DNA of 64,000 nt from Impatiens glandulifera (lineage: Eukaryota; Streptophyta; Magnoliopsida; Ericales; Balsaminaceae): the NCBI RefSeq assembly GCF_907164915.1, contig NC_061870.1:4492273-4556272 (forward strand). The letters are read 5' to 3'. Numbering within the stretch: position 1 is the first letter of the stretch; every line of letters starts with the position of its first letter. The notes under the pieces were generated by a model. That model was not told the origin of the DNA. It saw nothing but the letters and a program-made list of their open reading frames with translations, and ran no database searches. Shown piece after piece: positions 21,541 to 34,134 of the stretch. A program made the position numbers and the translations under genes.

Positions 21541-23569
21541 GATACATCTTCCATGTCATTCCTTAGCCGGCCTAAGGGCTTTGCTTAATCTTATTTGATT
21601 TAATTTATTTTCTAGCATTTAACTTCTTTAATTAATTTTAAAGAATCTTTAAAAATTAATATAATACTTAAAAATAATATTTTCAACAAAATTTTAAAAA
21701 AAAAATCTTTTTAAGATCTGTTTACTTCATTTCTGTATTTCTTTATTGCATTTATATTCATTACTTTAATTTAAAAAATCCTAAAAATATAAATCACCAA
21801 AAAATAATATTGTTTTTTAAAAAAAAAAAATTTTTTGGATAAGGGTCTGTTTTGATTTTATTTCCTTTTTAAATTAATATTTTTTTTCTAGGTACCACTT
21901 TCGAGCATCATCACTCGCCTTCATGTATTAACAATTTTCATAATATTTTAGGTTTGGAACATTTGACAATAACATAGACAGGGCCGACTATTAGGGTGGG
22001 CAAGATGGGCCACCGCCCAAGTCCCCAAAATTAAGAAAGCCCAAAAAGAAATTTTATACAGTACTATAAAAAAAATTAAGTTTTATTTTCTTTCTACTTG
22101 GTTCTTTCTCTATTTTTTTATATAGTACTATAAAAAAAAATTAGGTTTTATATTTTTTCTACTAGTCTCTCTCTCAAATTTAGGCCCCAAATTGCCTTGA
22201 TACATAGATGAATGTTTTAAGAATAAAATGACAAATGTCTAAGCTTTGATTCACCTATATATGCATGTCATAAGATTTGATAAATAAATAAGGTGTAAAT
22301 TTATTTTTTTAAAACGAACAAGAGTTTAAAGTAGAGACCATTAGGCGATGGACACGTGAGACATAACGGCAATGCTCATTTCACGTGTAACTAAGCACCA
22401 AACTAGAAACATAATTTATAAAATGCGTTTGAACATACAAAATATTTTTCTTTCTTAATTTTTCAAAAAGTAAATTAGGTGTTGACTCTAAAAATGTCAC
22501 AACTAGTATAAATCAACAATTTTAAATTCACTCTAGTCAAGCCGACCATTTTGTTTCATTGTCTCACTTGAGCCTCAAGAGGAAGATGAGTTACGGGGCA
22601 CAACTATCGAGTTTGAAAATCTCTTTTCGGAAATGGTCGATTTTGGCGTTACACTTATTTTAACGCATCATTTTTATTTTTCTAATTAATATGTCACGTT
22701 TTAAATAAATGATATTTAAAGACGTTTTGAACTTATTTTTTTTAAACTCAATATTGTTTTTGAGATTTACATATTTTAATTTGTCAAAGTTGGTTTGAGT
22801 GGCCAAAAATATGTGTAATTTGATAAAATATTTGAAAAAATTTGATTAGATAGATTTTGTATTTACTTTTCAAAAATTTTTATAACCACATAAATTTGTG
22901 TACGATTTATCATTTTGGACGTATTCATATATTAAATTAAGTATTTTTTTTTTAAGATATATGCGTTCAAAACTGTTGAATACGATTTAAATGTTTAAAA
23001 AAATATGTAACGTACTGGAATAATTGGAAGAAAAAAAAATTATTATTTTATCTTTATAAATGTGATAAATTAATTAAGATAATAAAAATATTATGTTAGA
23101 GTAAGAATACAAACATTCATGTTTATGAGAAAAAAATTAAATGATTAAAATAATGATAGTTTGGTCACACAATTTAAATCGAATTTCATTTTATAAAACG
23201 ATACAAGTTCGAACTCTAAATTATAATTATAACTTTTATTATATTATAAATATATACCTTCTTAATGTATTATACTATACTAATTGAAAATAATAAAAAA
23301 ATATATAAATTTTAATTCAAAGTAAATTGCAATTTTAGTTAAAATTCTTTATTTTTAATATGCAAACAAATCATAAAATTTAAATTGTAAACATACACTA
23401 ATTAATTGTTTATATCATCCTAGCTTAGGGGTTATGTGAGTTATAGAATAAAGGAATCAACTTGAATATTTTATACAAGTTTTAGGGTTCATTTGAATAT
23501 TTGGTCAAACCCTAATATTATTCTCAAGAGATATTAGAGAATTTCAACTTCTTTTATCTTTCTTGTCAT
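21541..23569. other. AT-rich intergenic DNA upstream of the host gene
   Basis: No ORF or RNA gene is supported. Near 21977 CAGGGCCGACTATTAGGGTG looks like a hAT-type end, followed by two copies of a TACAGTACTATAAAA / TATAGTACTATAAAA segment (22055-22190); no partner end was found. The last 150 bp before 23570 presumably hold promoter and 5' UTR; I could not identify a convincing TATA box. Confidence 0.4.
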
Positions 23570-26500
23570 ATGCCGTCGACTAGCTACGTTGAAAACACAA
23601 ACCCTAAACCCATAAGCCGACTTCTTGCTCTTAAACCTCGGCAGGTACTACTAGCTGAGCTAAACGCCAAGGCCGCGCTAACGATGAAGCCCTCCACCGA
23701 AAGCAGGTCTGTTCTCATCCATTCCATCCTGTGCTTCCTCGACTCCAACGCCTTCTCCAAAACCCTCAAGCGCTTTCTCTCTGAAGCTCAAATTCAGGTT
23801 CTTTAATGATTGGTCAAATTTGTTTTAAACATAGTTATGTAGTTGTGCCAAAATGACTATCGTATCACAGTAACATACTTTAATACTAGTTCAACATCAA
23901 AAGCAGTTCCGGTAGTTCATGTTGTATTTTAAATAATGTTCTATTTTGACTAGTTACATTGACTGTTTTGATGAAATTATGCAGGATGATAGTTGGAAGG
24001 CCTGCTCATTTAATCTGGAAGACATATTTAGCAATCATTTCCAGACATGGTAAGGAAACAAGCTTTTGAATTTTCGCCAGCTTTGGTCTCAAAGAAATTA
24101 TATCCTTGGTTGTCTAGTAAAAGTTCACAATTGTTCTCCGCCCAATTTCAAGTACTATACTGGGTTTCGTTAATGATTGTTGTTGTCAGTGGTTCTTAGA
24201 TTGGTTTTTAAGGAGAATGGCCGATAACTTGGTCAACTTAGGATGTTTGAATCTTATGATGTATGCCATTTTCTGTTTCCTTGTAGTTTGTTCTATAGAG
24301 GTGAGCATCCCAACCTCCATACCCCCCATACCCGAACAAAAACAAATGATCTACCAAAAATAGGGTCTTGATAGAGTATAAATCGATCTATTAGGTGAGA
24401 TTGATATATAGCTAAATAACATCCGTGATCATTTTAGTTTCTACTCAAAATATTTTGCATTATTTATTAATGGTTGACAACATCAAAAGCCAATCCTTGA
24501 TAGTTAGCGATATCAATAATATCTTTATGCTGAGATTTTCTTTTGCAGATATAAACCAACTTGAAATTATTAAAGCATGTGACATTATTACTTTTGTTTG
24601 TTTGTTTAAAAATTAACATACCATGGATAATGAAATTTAGGCTTGCTATCAATCGTAATTATTGGAATCTGTTGCATTTGTTAATGCTTCAACTGTTTTT
24701 GTTCAATTAGAACTTTATTTTTCTTTCAGTTATTGTTTATCTATTGCTACATTTATTATTTAAAAACTTCATTTGAAACAATTATAATCTATTATTATTT
24801 TCAATTACCCAAACTTGATTTGATGATTTCTTGTCACAGACTAAGCTTGTTAATTAAAGACTTAACTGAAGATGTTATTCGTTTGTTTTTGTACTTTATT
24901 TTGTTTAATTAAGTTTAGAAAGCTAGTTCACAAGCATGTGATGTGAATTCGTATATCAAAAAAATTGTCAATTGGACCTTATATATTATACTTCTGATAC
25001 GCTGGATATTGGGTGGATTTGGATTTTGGTAGAGTAGAAACTGATCTATTATGTCTGGATTAATATATAGCTAAATCACCCAACCAATCCGATCCACGAT
25101 CACTCCTAGAAGTTTATTTCATGTTGGTGGTAACATATATCCATCCGCCCGTTGCGTGACAGTAATTGAAGTCTCATGATGATGATTATTAGAAGGAAAT
25201 ATTAAATCTTTTGTGATTCATTCTGTTTGTTTAACTTTTACTGTGAATTGTTTTGATGTACAACTATTTCAGCTTTCATTCTCATCTTACATGTGCTTTT
25301 TATGGCTTGCAGTGACACTAAATCTGTCTTGCTGGAGAAAGGTATGCCATGCTATTGAAACATTATCTCTTCACAATTGGGGATAATTGATTGCAGCTGA
25401 ACACTTACTCTTTCAATCTTTTGTTCACAGAGGTACAACCAGAAATTAAAGGTGCTGCTGCTGAAGAAGATGTGAAAAAGAAAAAGAAGAAAAGTGATGC
25501 CAATGCAGAATTAGATCCCATTGGAAAGGATAATAATTTGGAGATGGATGAACAGAAAAAGAAAGAAAAAAGCAAGAGGAGGAAAAACAAATCTGGTCTT
25601 GAATTACAAGAACTTGAGAAAGAATCAGAACAGCCAGGATTGTCTACAGTAACAGAAGAAAAAGGAAAAAAGAAGAAAAACAAAGTTGATAAATCATCTC
25701 TTGAAGAGGGTGGAAAAGAAGTTGGTAAAGAAGAAAAAGAAAAATCTAAAGATGGAAAGAAAATAAAAAAGAAAGGTTTTGAGAAAGATTCCATTGAAGG
25801 TGACAAAAGTAAAGAGGAAGTCATTAGTAAAGAGAAATCCAAAAAGAGGAAAAGATCACTTTCCGATGAAAATGCTGAGACAAAAAATTTGCAGGAGGGC
25901 AAGATCAGTGATCCAGTTATAGAAGTAAATTCTGTTAATGGCGATAATGGGAAGTCAGAGAAGAAAAAGAGCATTGAAAATGGTCATGTGAGTGAAAATC
26001 ACTTACAGGATTTGTCAGTTAGTTGGCAAGATAATGAAGAAGACAATTCTGATGCTGGTAGATCCGCTAAGAAACAGCGTATTGAATCTGCAGAGGTATG
26101 TATACACCTGCTATATAATTGAAATATGTTAATAACTAAATGTATGACAAGATCTATAGTTAAAGTTATGCCTGTTGATATGTCTTCCAAAATGATGATG
26201 CTGGTAGTATAAAAAGACAAAAATGAGGTCATTGTTGATAATTCTGCTACACACCTAAGAACTTGTTTGACTAGGTTATTTTGAAATTATTTGCAATTTT
26301 TGAGTAAATATTGTTTGATAAAAAAGTAGATTATTTAAGTCAAATGAGCAAAATATCACTGGTATTTAATGTTTTGGAATAGTAAAAGCTCATTTTGTTT
26401 CCAGACTTTCAAAGACGGCTCTAATTAGTTTCCTTCGTCATTTTTTTGGGTTAACTTTGTTAGTGTCGTGATGATATGCACTTTAGAAAGAAAAATACAT

Positions 26501-27880
26501 TTTAGTTAATGTTTGAGGGTATGAAATAACTGTGTAAATAAATGGAGGAATATAAATTGGATCATTTTTAAAAGTAGAGGAAGCAAAACCCAGCCTTTTA
26601 TGCATATTGAAGAAGCAAATAAGCAATCCTTTTTAAAATGTTATAAATGGTAAAGTAAGGTATTTGGTACTTTAATTGGGAATTTGAATGAAAAAGTGAT
26701 TTATGATGGGATATAAAGTATGCCAAACAAGCCCTAAGGTGTCTTTACATGCTTCATAACTTTGTCACCCACATTGGATGATCTTCAGATGCAAGTCATT
26801 TGTAGTATAATTCTCAAGTTCATACCCAAAAGATTAACTGTAACATCCATGATGGAAGATTTATTTTTACAGTAACTACATGTATTGTTTAGGGTGACTT
26901 GTGATGTTCATTAGAAACTGTGCCCTTTTGTTACCTCAATAATTTATTTCAATTGCAGCCTAAGTCAGCAGCAAATGCATTTAGAAGAGTAAAAGTGGAA
27001 GAGGTGGTTTTCACTGATGAGAGGCTACAAGATAATTCCTATTGGGCAAAGGTCTTTCTTTTTACTCTTGGCATTGTTTATGGCAGTTTTTCTGGTTCCT
27101 TCTAATGTCTGACAGTTATAACATGTTGGAACTTCTTCAGGATGGAGCAGATATTGGGTATGGTGCCAAAGCTCAAGAAGTTCTTGGACAAGTTAGAGGA
27201 AGGTATATTTATAGTTATGATGTTTTTGTACTCATAATTGGAGCTGTTAGACTTTTTGGCATTTTAATTTATCATATTGTCAAAAAGAATTTAATTTGGC
27301 AAAAGATTATGATCTATAAAATATTTGTACTGCAATCAACAAAATTTGTCCAAAAAAAAGCTATAAATAAACAAAAGCTTCCATCCAACACAATCACACT
27401 TTTTAGCCTATCAACATAACATTCACTTATGCCAATTTTCAGAAATAATTGTGACAAAAGGATGTACTCAAAATTAGCCATATATATGGAAACTAGTTTT
27501 TAGGTACAATCAGATTTGTGTGAAGTTGCAATTGAAGTGTTTATTTCTTTCTTTCTTCTGTTTGGAACAAACATAACAAATTAAGATCTTTTTGGATCAT
27601 GATTCAGATGAGAAGCATGCATACAAAAACTACACCTTTTCTTTGTTGTACATTGTTAGATGAGTTTTATGTGCCTGTGATATGCTTTATGGCTAAAAAT
27701 GTTGCATTACTTGTTTCTGTTATTCTTCAACCTTTGTCTGTATTTAGCCTATTTTCTTTGTGGTCGTCATGCAGGGGCTTCCGCCACGAAAAAACAAAAA
27801 AGAAACGTGGTTCATACAGAGGGGGGCAGATTGATTTGGATTCTCATTCGGTAAAGTTTAACTATTCGGACGAAGAATGA
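23570..27880 (+). CDS. NOPP140: Nopp140/SRP40-family nucleolar protein with LisH motif (7 exons, 415 aa)
   Basis: Exons: 23570-23797, 23985-24049, 25313-25341, 25431-26095, 26959-27051, 27141-27202, 27775-27880. All introns are GT-AG and phases agree, giving 1,248 nt and an uninterrupted 415-aa protein. Residues about 45-76 form a LisH-like dimerisation motif (SVLIHSILCFLDSNAFSKTL). Residues about 110-325 are low-complexity Lys/Glu/Ser with many KKKK and SKE runs, the likely CK2-phosphorylated central part. The C-terminus is the SRP40_C domain (NAFRRVKVEEV, LQDNSYWAK, GYGAKAQEVLGQVRGRGFRH, EKTKKKRGSYRGG). Known members act in the nucleolus and Cajal bodies as chaperones for snoRNPs and in rRNA production. 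The plant LisH-bearing member is Arabidopsis Nopp140 (from memory). It appears intact and is the only clear host gene in the window. Confidence 0.93.
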
Positions 27881-29328
27881 GAGGCAATAGCTACTTCTGA
27901 TTGTTTGTTCTGCTCTTGCATTTTTTGTTGTGGGTTATTTATGGTGGGACGAAGTCTTTGCATTTGGTGTCCCATTGCCAAATTTTGATTTTAATGGTTT
28001 TAAACTGGATGATATTATTACCTTCATTGAAATAACTCTTGCATGTTATATTTCTTTCTTTCTTTTTTTTCCTTTAAAAGGATTAGATTACTGAACTTAA
28101 ATCTTTATAATGTGATTGTTTCCTTCAGTTTATCATTTGATTAAGTATAACTTTCCTTAATTTCAAATGGCATTCTTTGATTTTTTTCTTCTAACTGCAA
28201 ATCTACCATCTCAGTTCTTGTGACCTACATCCTGCCCTCAAAAGCATCCAACCTCTTTTCTCCAAACAGAACACCTCTTGTTTGATGGACACTTGGTGAT
28301 TCAAATTAATGATAAAATTACAATTTTATTATTATTACTTTATTTTTAGAATTAATGAACTCTTTCATTGAATAAAATTTTAAAAGAAAGAATTATTCAA
28401 AAAGGAAAATAAGCAAACGAGGTTGATCTAATATAGTTAAAATTTTTAAAATCTTATGTCTTATGATTCTAAAAATTGTTAACTAATTAAATTTATTATC
28501 AAATTGGTAAAATTGGTAAGCTCTTTTATACTTTTAAATTTACTCTTATGTTTTATGAGTTGATATTTTGATTTTAAGTAATTTATATTTATAATTTAAA
28601 AACAAGTTATTACTTATTTAAATAAATAAATTGATATAACTAATTTTGTTTTGTATAATATATATTTTTAATTAATTTTATATTTTATTAGATATACAAA
28701 TAATAGATATATATATACTAATTTTTGTAAAAATAAAATTTGGATTTTATAAGTTTAAAAATGCAAACAACCTATTTACATAATAAAGATTAATCTTAGA
28801 TTACAATGTTCTCGCAGCATTCAAAATATTAAGCGGTTCACTAAAATTTAAAAAAAAATTATTTATATAGATCTTGAACTTGTAACCAATATATTCTACC
28901 GATAAATTTATTTATTTAATTTTATAAATTTTTGTTCTTTTGATAATATTAAAGTATAAAGTTTTTTTAACGTGATTTAAGTGATTTATTTTAAATGGTT
29001 AGTCATATTAATTATATATATTTATATATAAAATTATAAATTTAAATCAATAATCTTAATTTGATTACTAATTAAAATGTTAATAATACACTCATACGAT
29101 TAATATTCAAATCCATTCCTTCTATTTTTAGAAGAAAAAAAGTGTGAAAATGTAACACCTTTAATAAAAAAAAATGGAAAATTGAGATTCCGCGGGTCAG
29201 AAGTTAATAGGAAGAAGGATTTAATACAACGTAGTTGTTCCGGTTCCAGTGATGCCAAAAATCGTTTTGATATACAATTTTATCTTGTTTATATTTTATT
29301 TATTATTCTTGATCTGAAAGTTATCTTT
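27881..29328. other. 3' UTR and AT-rich intergenic DNA
   Basis: The first few hundred bases presumably hold the 3' UTR of the host gene. The rest is A/T-rich with no supported gene, RNA or recognisable element. Confidence 0.5.
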
Positions 29329-30060
29329 TTATTTCCTTGGACAGTACCTCCCAACAAGATTGATCTGCTCAGCTAACTTGATGGATGATGGAACAACTGG
29401 CTCAACAGCGGACACCAACGCCTTAGTCGTGGTCGAGGATGAGGGCTTATCTTCATTCCTAGAGTTCACCTCGAACTCATGGACTTTCATATCGGCAAAC
29501 ATGTTGTGCAACTCCATCTTGTAAAGGTTTCTGGACTCCCTCATCACCGTCGCCTTAATGTCCCAAGAACGGGAAGAGTCTTCAACGCCTTGATGATGAT
29601 TTCTTTGTTGTCATATACCTTTCCTAGAGTGGAAAGTTCAATGTCAATGATGGGAAGCGTTCGTCAAACTAGTTCATCGACTTCCCGAGATGCATCTTGA
29701 TACTATCGAACTTATGAGTAGCAACCATGAGTTTGTTCTCTTTTGTTTTTTTATTGTCCTCACAGAGTTGGATAATCTTCTCCCATATCTCCATGAAAGT
29801 GGAACATGCTCTGATTTTCCCAAACATGTTTTTGTCAAGGGTTTTGTACAGGATGTTCTTGGCCAAGTTAGCAAGATTGGCCTTCCTTTTATCTTTAGCT
29901 ATCCATTCGCATCTTGGCTTCTTAATCTTTATCGGACCGTCAGTGATAACGAACCGCATATCGTCGTCTTGGCAGGCCAAATGCACCTCCATGCGAATCT
30001 TCCAATCATCATACTCTTCATTGCTGAACATGGGAGGCTTGTTGAGGAAACAAATGATGA
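29329..30060 (-). pseudogene. Copia gag fragment of E9
   Basis: Reads from about 30060 leftward: FSNEEYDDWKIRMEVHL, DDDMRFVITDGPIKIKK, NILYKTLDKNMFGKIRACST, EIWEKIIQLCEDNKKTKENK, then in another frame MMRESRNLYKMELHNMFADM and AEQINL. These are the gag blocks of E2, E3, E5 and E7. The sequence stops near 29340 without zinc knuckle or pol, so the element is truncated. Several stops and frameshifts. Confidence 0.85.
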
Positions 30061-30091
30061 TATTTGATTGCTTGAGAATAAAAACTCTTTC

Positions 30092-30102
30092 TCTGATACC
30101 AC
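30092..30102 (-). promoter_or_regulatory. Primer binding site of E9
   Basis: The complement of this stretch reads TGGTATCAGAG, matching initiator tRNA-Met. It is about 7 bases from the LTR end at 30109, slightly further than in the other elements. Confidence 0.6.
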
Positions 30103-30108
30103 ACCACT

Positions 30109-31785
30109 TGTTAGGAAAGGAGTCAACAATAGCAAGGGATTGACATAATATTATTAACCTCGAAAACCTTCGTTTGATAATAACTCTATTAAAAGTTAAT
30201 ATCTGTTTCTATTCTACGCAAGTCTCCACAAACTCTTGACCGGTGCAAGTGCAGAACTGTTTGTTTTGACTTGAAGCGGCATATAACGATTGGAAGATGC
30301 GGAAAGTAAATAACAAAAGACACAAAGTTGTTTATGGATGTTCGGAGTAAACTCTCCTACTTCTCGACCTCGAGAATGATATTCTTCTCAACCTCGGGAA
30401 TAATATTCACTAGAAGATTTGGTTTGAGAACATTACTTACACAAACCCAGTCGAACAACTAGGGCTTAAACACTACCCTTTTCCGAACTCCTAACACACA
30501 ACACTCACAACACTCTGTTTAACATAACATTTTCTGTCAACTTACAATACTGAATTCTCACACAGAAAAAATAGTAAATGTAATACAAGGTAATATTAAT
30601 CTTAACACACTTGAGATAATGAAATTCTTGAAAGCTTGAGTTGGTTCGCGAGAGATATTTTCAAGCAAAGACCGATGTGACAAATTGTCCTCCAACTTTT
30701 TCTTAAATAGATAATATCACAACGAACATATTTACTTTAGAGGACACCTGTCCTATTTTGGTTGGATGTGCACCCTGGTAGTACATAAGGGAATATGCTT
30801 TTGATCGTGGATGTACTACATGAAATTAATGTACCAAATATTCTTCTCATCATTGTGGTGTATTGGGAACGTACATCACATGAGATTTGAATTGGCTTGG
30901 CACGTGACATTCTTCTATATGATTAACTCAACGACCTTGCATTAAATGATGACATGTTGTAGAGTTGGCATGTTGTAGTGCTCCGCGTGCTGATGTAGCG
31001 TAGCTCTACATGAATTTTGTAGCCACACTTTAATAGTGTGTGACTGTTGAGCTTCTTAGAGGGTTTGTATAATGGTACATGGTAGTTAATGCAATGGTCA
31101 AATCTAAATATTAAATGTGGCGTTATTCGGTTAATTACTGTTCGTGCTGATGTGGCAGTCTTGTAAAAAAACGAACATCTTAAATACCAGAAGCACTGAT
31201 ATAAACTGAAATGGTTAAAATACCGAAAGCGCTTCTCCAAAATACCGAGCTTGATATAAAACCGGAAGCGCTGATATAAAACCGAACTTGTTAAAATACT
31301 GGGCGCGCTTCTCCAAAATACAGAACTTGATATAAATTCGGAAGCGCTGATATAAAACCGAATTGGTTAAAATACTAGAAGCGCTTCTCCAAAATACCAA
31401 ACTTGATATAAACCAGAAGCGTTGATATAAAACCAAAATGGTTAAAATACTGGAACCGCTTCTCCAAAATACCGAACTTGATATAAAACTGAACTGGTTA
31501 AAATACCAGACGCGTTTCTTCAAAATGCCGAACTGGACATAAAACCGGAAGCGCTTAGGAGGAGCCAACCCAATCAAAGTACCGAAGAGCTTCTATAGAA
31601 ACTGAAGCCGAACAGAAAATCAAATGCATTTCTTCAACATAATGAAGTTGATTAAGTACCGAATTTGATCAACTACCGGACATCTTCCCATTCCGATTTT
31701 CTTCACTTTGACCCTATATATAAACAATAACACAAATCAGTTTGATTGATAAACTTAAAATTGATGAAAGACTTTAACTTAATTT
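30109..31785 (-). mobile_element. LTR of copia element E9
   Basis: The lower end is TGTTAGG at 30109, next to the PBS. Inside, TTTATGGATGTTCGGAGTAA (30333-30352) is the reverse complement of the block conserved among the LTRs. The upper border is placed where a pyrimidine run (TTTTTTTTTCTCTTTTTGATT, about 31786-31808), the complement of a polypurine tract, begins; it is uncertain. E9 therefore also shows PPT-LTR-PBS order. Confidence 0.55.
31190..31560 (-). repeat. Tandem array of about 76 bp in the E9 LTR
   Basis: About five copies of a unit containing CTTCTCCAAAATACCGA, CTTGATATAAAACCGGAAG, CGCTGATATAAAACCGAA and TTGTTAAAATACTGG. Each unit holds two GATATAAAACC words. It lies in the promoter-proximal half of the LTR. 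Confidence 0.8.
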
Positions 31786-32539
31786 TTTTTTTCTCTTTTT
31801 GATTATTTAAACTAAATTATCAAAACCTGATAGAATCATTATAGTGAGTGTCCTAAATTGATTTTAATCTAACATATATTTATTAATGATGAGTTGTCAT
31901 GACTTAAATCTGTTACTAGAGTTACTAGTTATTGATCTTAAGGACCAAAGGGAAATTTGTGTTCAAAGGGAAACAAAAGAATTATGAGAAGAAGAGAAGA
32001 AGAAGAAACAAATATAAGAAAAGAATCTGCTAGTAGATATCTAACAGGAAAGATGGAGTGCAAAATCAGAAAATACAATTAAGATAAAGGACTTTCACAA
32101 AACTTTTCATTCATGTCCCATTGGGAAAGTGAGTTCAGCATATATAATAGCTAAATTCCCCCAAAATATTCGGTTACAACAACTATTAAAAAATTAACAA
32201 ATCAGTTTTGTGATTAACATAAAAGTGAATCAAAACATAGTTTTTAGAACAAAAAATAGAAACCCCACAGATCTCATTCAGGATTGGACGGCTGAATCTT
32301 GATTTTGAACATGGAATTACCACCAAATTCTATAAGAGTTTTTGTCCATGACACAGATTATTGCTTCACTCTAATAAATAAAATCCAAGATCTAATTGAT
32401 AATGAGATCATCTCGAAACCTGGTCCCAACGTCACGAGCAAATGAGGTGTGACCGAATGAGCTTGTCGGATCCGTTGCTTCTTAGAAAGATCTCGGGCTG
32501 GGTCTATTTATGAAAAAAGAAGTGAAGTGGAATTTTCCT
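31786..32539. other. No supported gene; retrotransposon-derived spacer
   Basis: Begins with the pyrimidine run that may be the E9 polypurine tract. The rest (G/A-rich AAGAAGAGAAGAAGAAG near 31985, then CCAACGTCACGAGCAAATGAG near 32427) shows no ORF. It may be 3' sequence of the gypsy element on its right, which has the same orientation. Confidence 0.35.
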
Positions 32540-33215
32540 TATCTAGACTAAGTGCTCAATTGTTGTTTTACCACCATTCATCCAAAGTCAACCAGTGCAC
32601 CCAATCTTTTGGAGTTTGGCTGGCCATGCAACATAGATAAGTCACCAGGCACTTGTTGATAATTTTAGTCTGGACATCTGTTTGGAGGTGATAAACTGTG
32701 GACAAGGCTTGCTAAACACCTTGTTCCGATCACTGATGACGATTGTTGACATTCCATGGAGCATTGAAACGTTGGCCACGAAAGTTTCAGCAACTTTCTG
32801 GGCAGTGAAGGGATACTGTAAACTCATAAAATTGGTCATTTTCAATAGTCTATCTACATTCACAAATATAACTTTTTTCCTTTTAACTTTGGTAAGCTCT
32901 CGATGAAATCCATAGAGAGCGATTCTTAAAACTGATTGGGAATTTCTAAGGGTTATAGTAGATCTTTATATGCTAAATTGTCCGATTTATTCTTCTATCA
33001 CACTTCGTAGGTTCAAACAAATTCTCCAATATCTTTCAGCATCTCGGGCTAGAAGTAGACTAATTGTATCTTCTTTTGGGTGACTAGTGTTCCTGAATGC
33101 CCCACTCTGCTCCCAAATGCATTGTTGCAATCAGGGTGGTTCTTAGTTCATTGATCTTTCCCACTATTAACCGATCATTTTTTCTCAGCATCCCATCATT
33201 ATACGAAAATTATCG
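32540..33215 (-). pseudogene. Ty3/gypsy integrase remnant
   Basis: On the minus strand NDGMLRKNDRLIVG...LRTTLIATMH resembles the integrase zinc-finger region. The catalytic core follows in the frame at 32642-32863: VDRLLKMTNFMSLQYPFTA, then VAETFVANVSMLHGMSTIVI, then SDRNKVF. The SDR holds the second catalytic Asp. Multiple stops and frameshifts. It is the oldest layer into which E5 inserted. Confidence 0.8.
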
Positions 33216-33228
33216 GTGAGTGTCAGAA

Positions 33229-33358
33229 TGTTAGGATCGGTGTCAACTACAGAGAGGGGGGTTCTAAATATAATTAACAACTTTCAACTTTCAATTCAAT
33301 GTTAATCCTATGAGGGATTAAGATCTGTTTCTATTCTTCACAAATCTTCACAAGCTCT
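33229..33358 (-). mobile_element. 3' LTR of E5, piece 1
   Basis: TGTTAGGATCGGTGTCAACT...CACAAGCTCT matches 62286-62412 of the 5' LTR almost base for base. E4 begins immediately after. Confidence 0.85.
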
Positions 33359-33634
33359 TGTTAGAATATAATATATTTGTAAGATATTATCACAATATGA
33401 TAAATTGTGATAATATCAATATTATATTATATTATATTATTATATTAGTTTCCTTATAAGTTTAATTCTATAAGATATTATCATAATATGATAAATTGTG
33501 ATAATATCAACATTATATTATATTAATTTCCTTATAAATTTAATTTAATATCTATATATTAGACATAACCTATGTAACTCAAAAACATCATTAAATATAA
33601 TTCAAATACAACATTCTTCTTTTTTATTCTAATA
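33359..33634 (+). mobile_element. 5' LTR of E4
   Basis: Starts TGTTAGAATATAATATATTT. It contains two near-copies of a segment with TAAGATATTATCACAATATG and ATAAATTGTGATAATATCAA (an inverted repeat) and TTAGTTTCCTTATAAGTTTA. It pairs with 57581-57849. Confidence 0.85.
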
Positions 33635-33646
33635 TAGTATCAGAGC
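33635..33646 (+). promoter_or_regulatory. Primer binding site of E4
   Basis: TAGTATCAGAGC, one mismatch to the initiator tRNA-Met complement. Confidence 0.75.
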
Positions 33647-33733
33647 TCTCTCGGTGAGAGGTTTCTTTTTTAGTCTACCGCTGCCTCCATCAATGGTTAT
33701 TTTATCCATTGATGGAGGGATCTAATGATTCTC

Positions 33734-33764
<31 letters not shown>

Positions 33765-34134
33765 ATTTTAATAATATTTTTTTTCTTTCAAATAATTCTG
33801 TTGATAATCTTATTTTTTTAGCCAATCACAATCTTTGAGTTTTGTTTTCATTTGTTATTTTATCCTAGTAGTCAATGCACATATTTTTAATTGTCTAAAT
33901 CCAATCATATGTGCTTATTGATGTTATTTAGTCAACACACTACAATTCTTCTGTTAGGATGGGTTTATTTTTAGGTGTTGTTTCACCCAACATTTTATTC
34001 CCATGGGACTACCTTCTTCGTTGGTTTTTAATTTTAGGTAACACACGGTCATCCCGTTATTGGATGGATTTCGAGACTCACGAGTAACTACAAATTTTAT
34101 TTTCGGTTGTTTTACCCAACATTCAATGCCCATG

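Noticed and set aside
24294..25110. Possible hAT insertion in intron 2 of the host gene (TAGAGGTGAGCAT ... GATCACTCCTA)
   Set aside because: The two ends are only loosely inverted and I found no matching 8-bp target duplication.
25405..25974. Long minus-strand ORF opposite exon 4 of the host gene
   Set aside because: It is the complement of a Lys/Glu-rich coding exon, giving a Phe/Ser-rich shadow frame. The plus-strand exon fits the family and the splice phases.
26096..26958. Extra exon in intron 4 of the host gene
   Set aside because: The intron has GT-AG ends in phase with neighbours; short open stretches inside have no similarity to the family.
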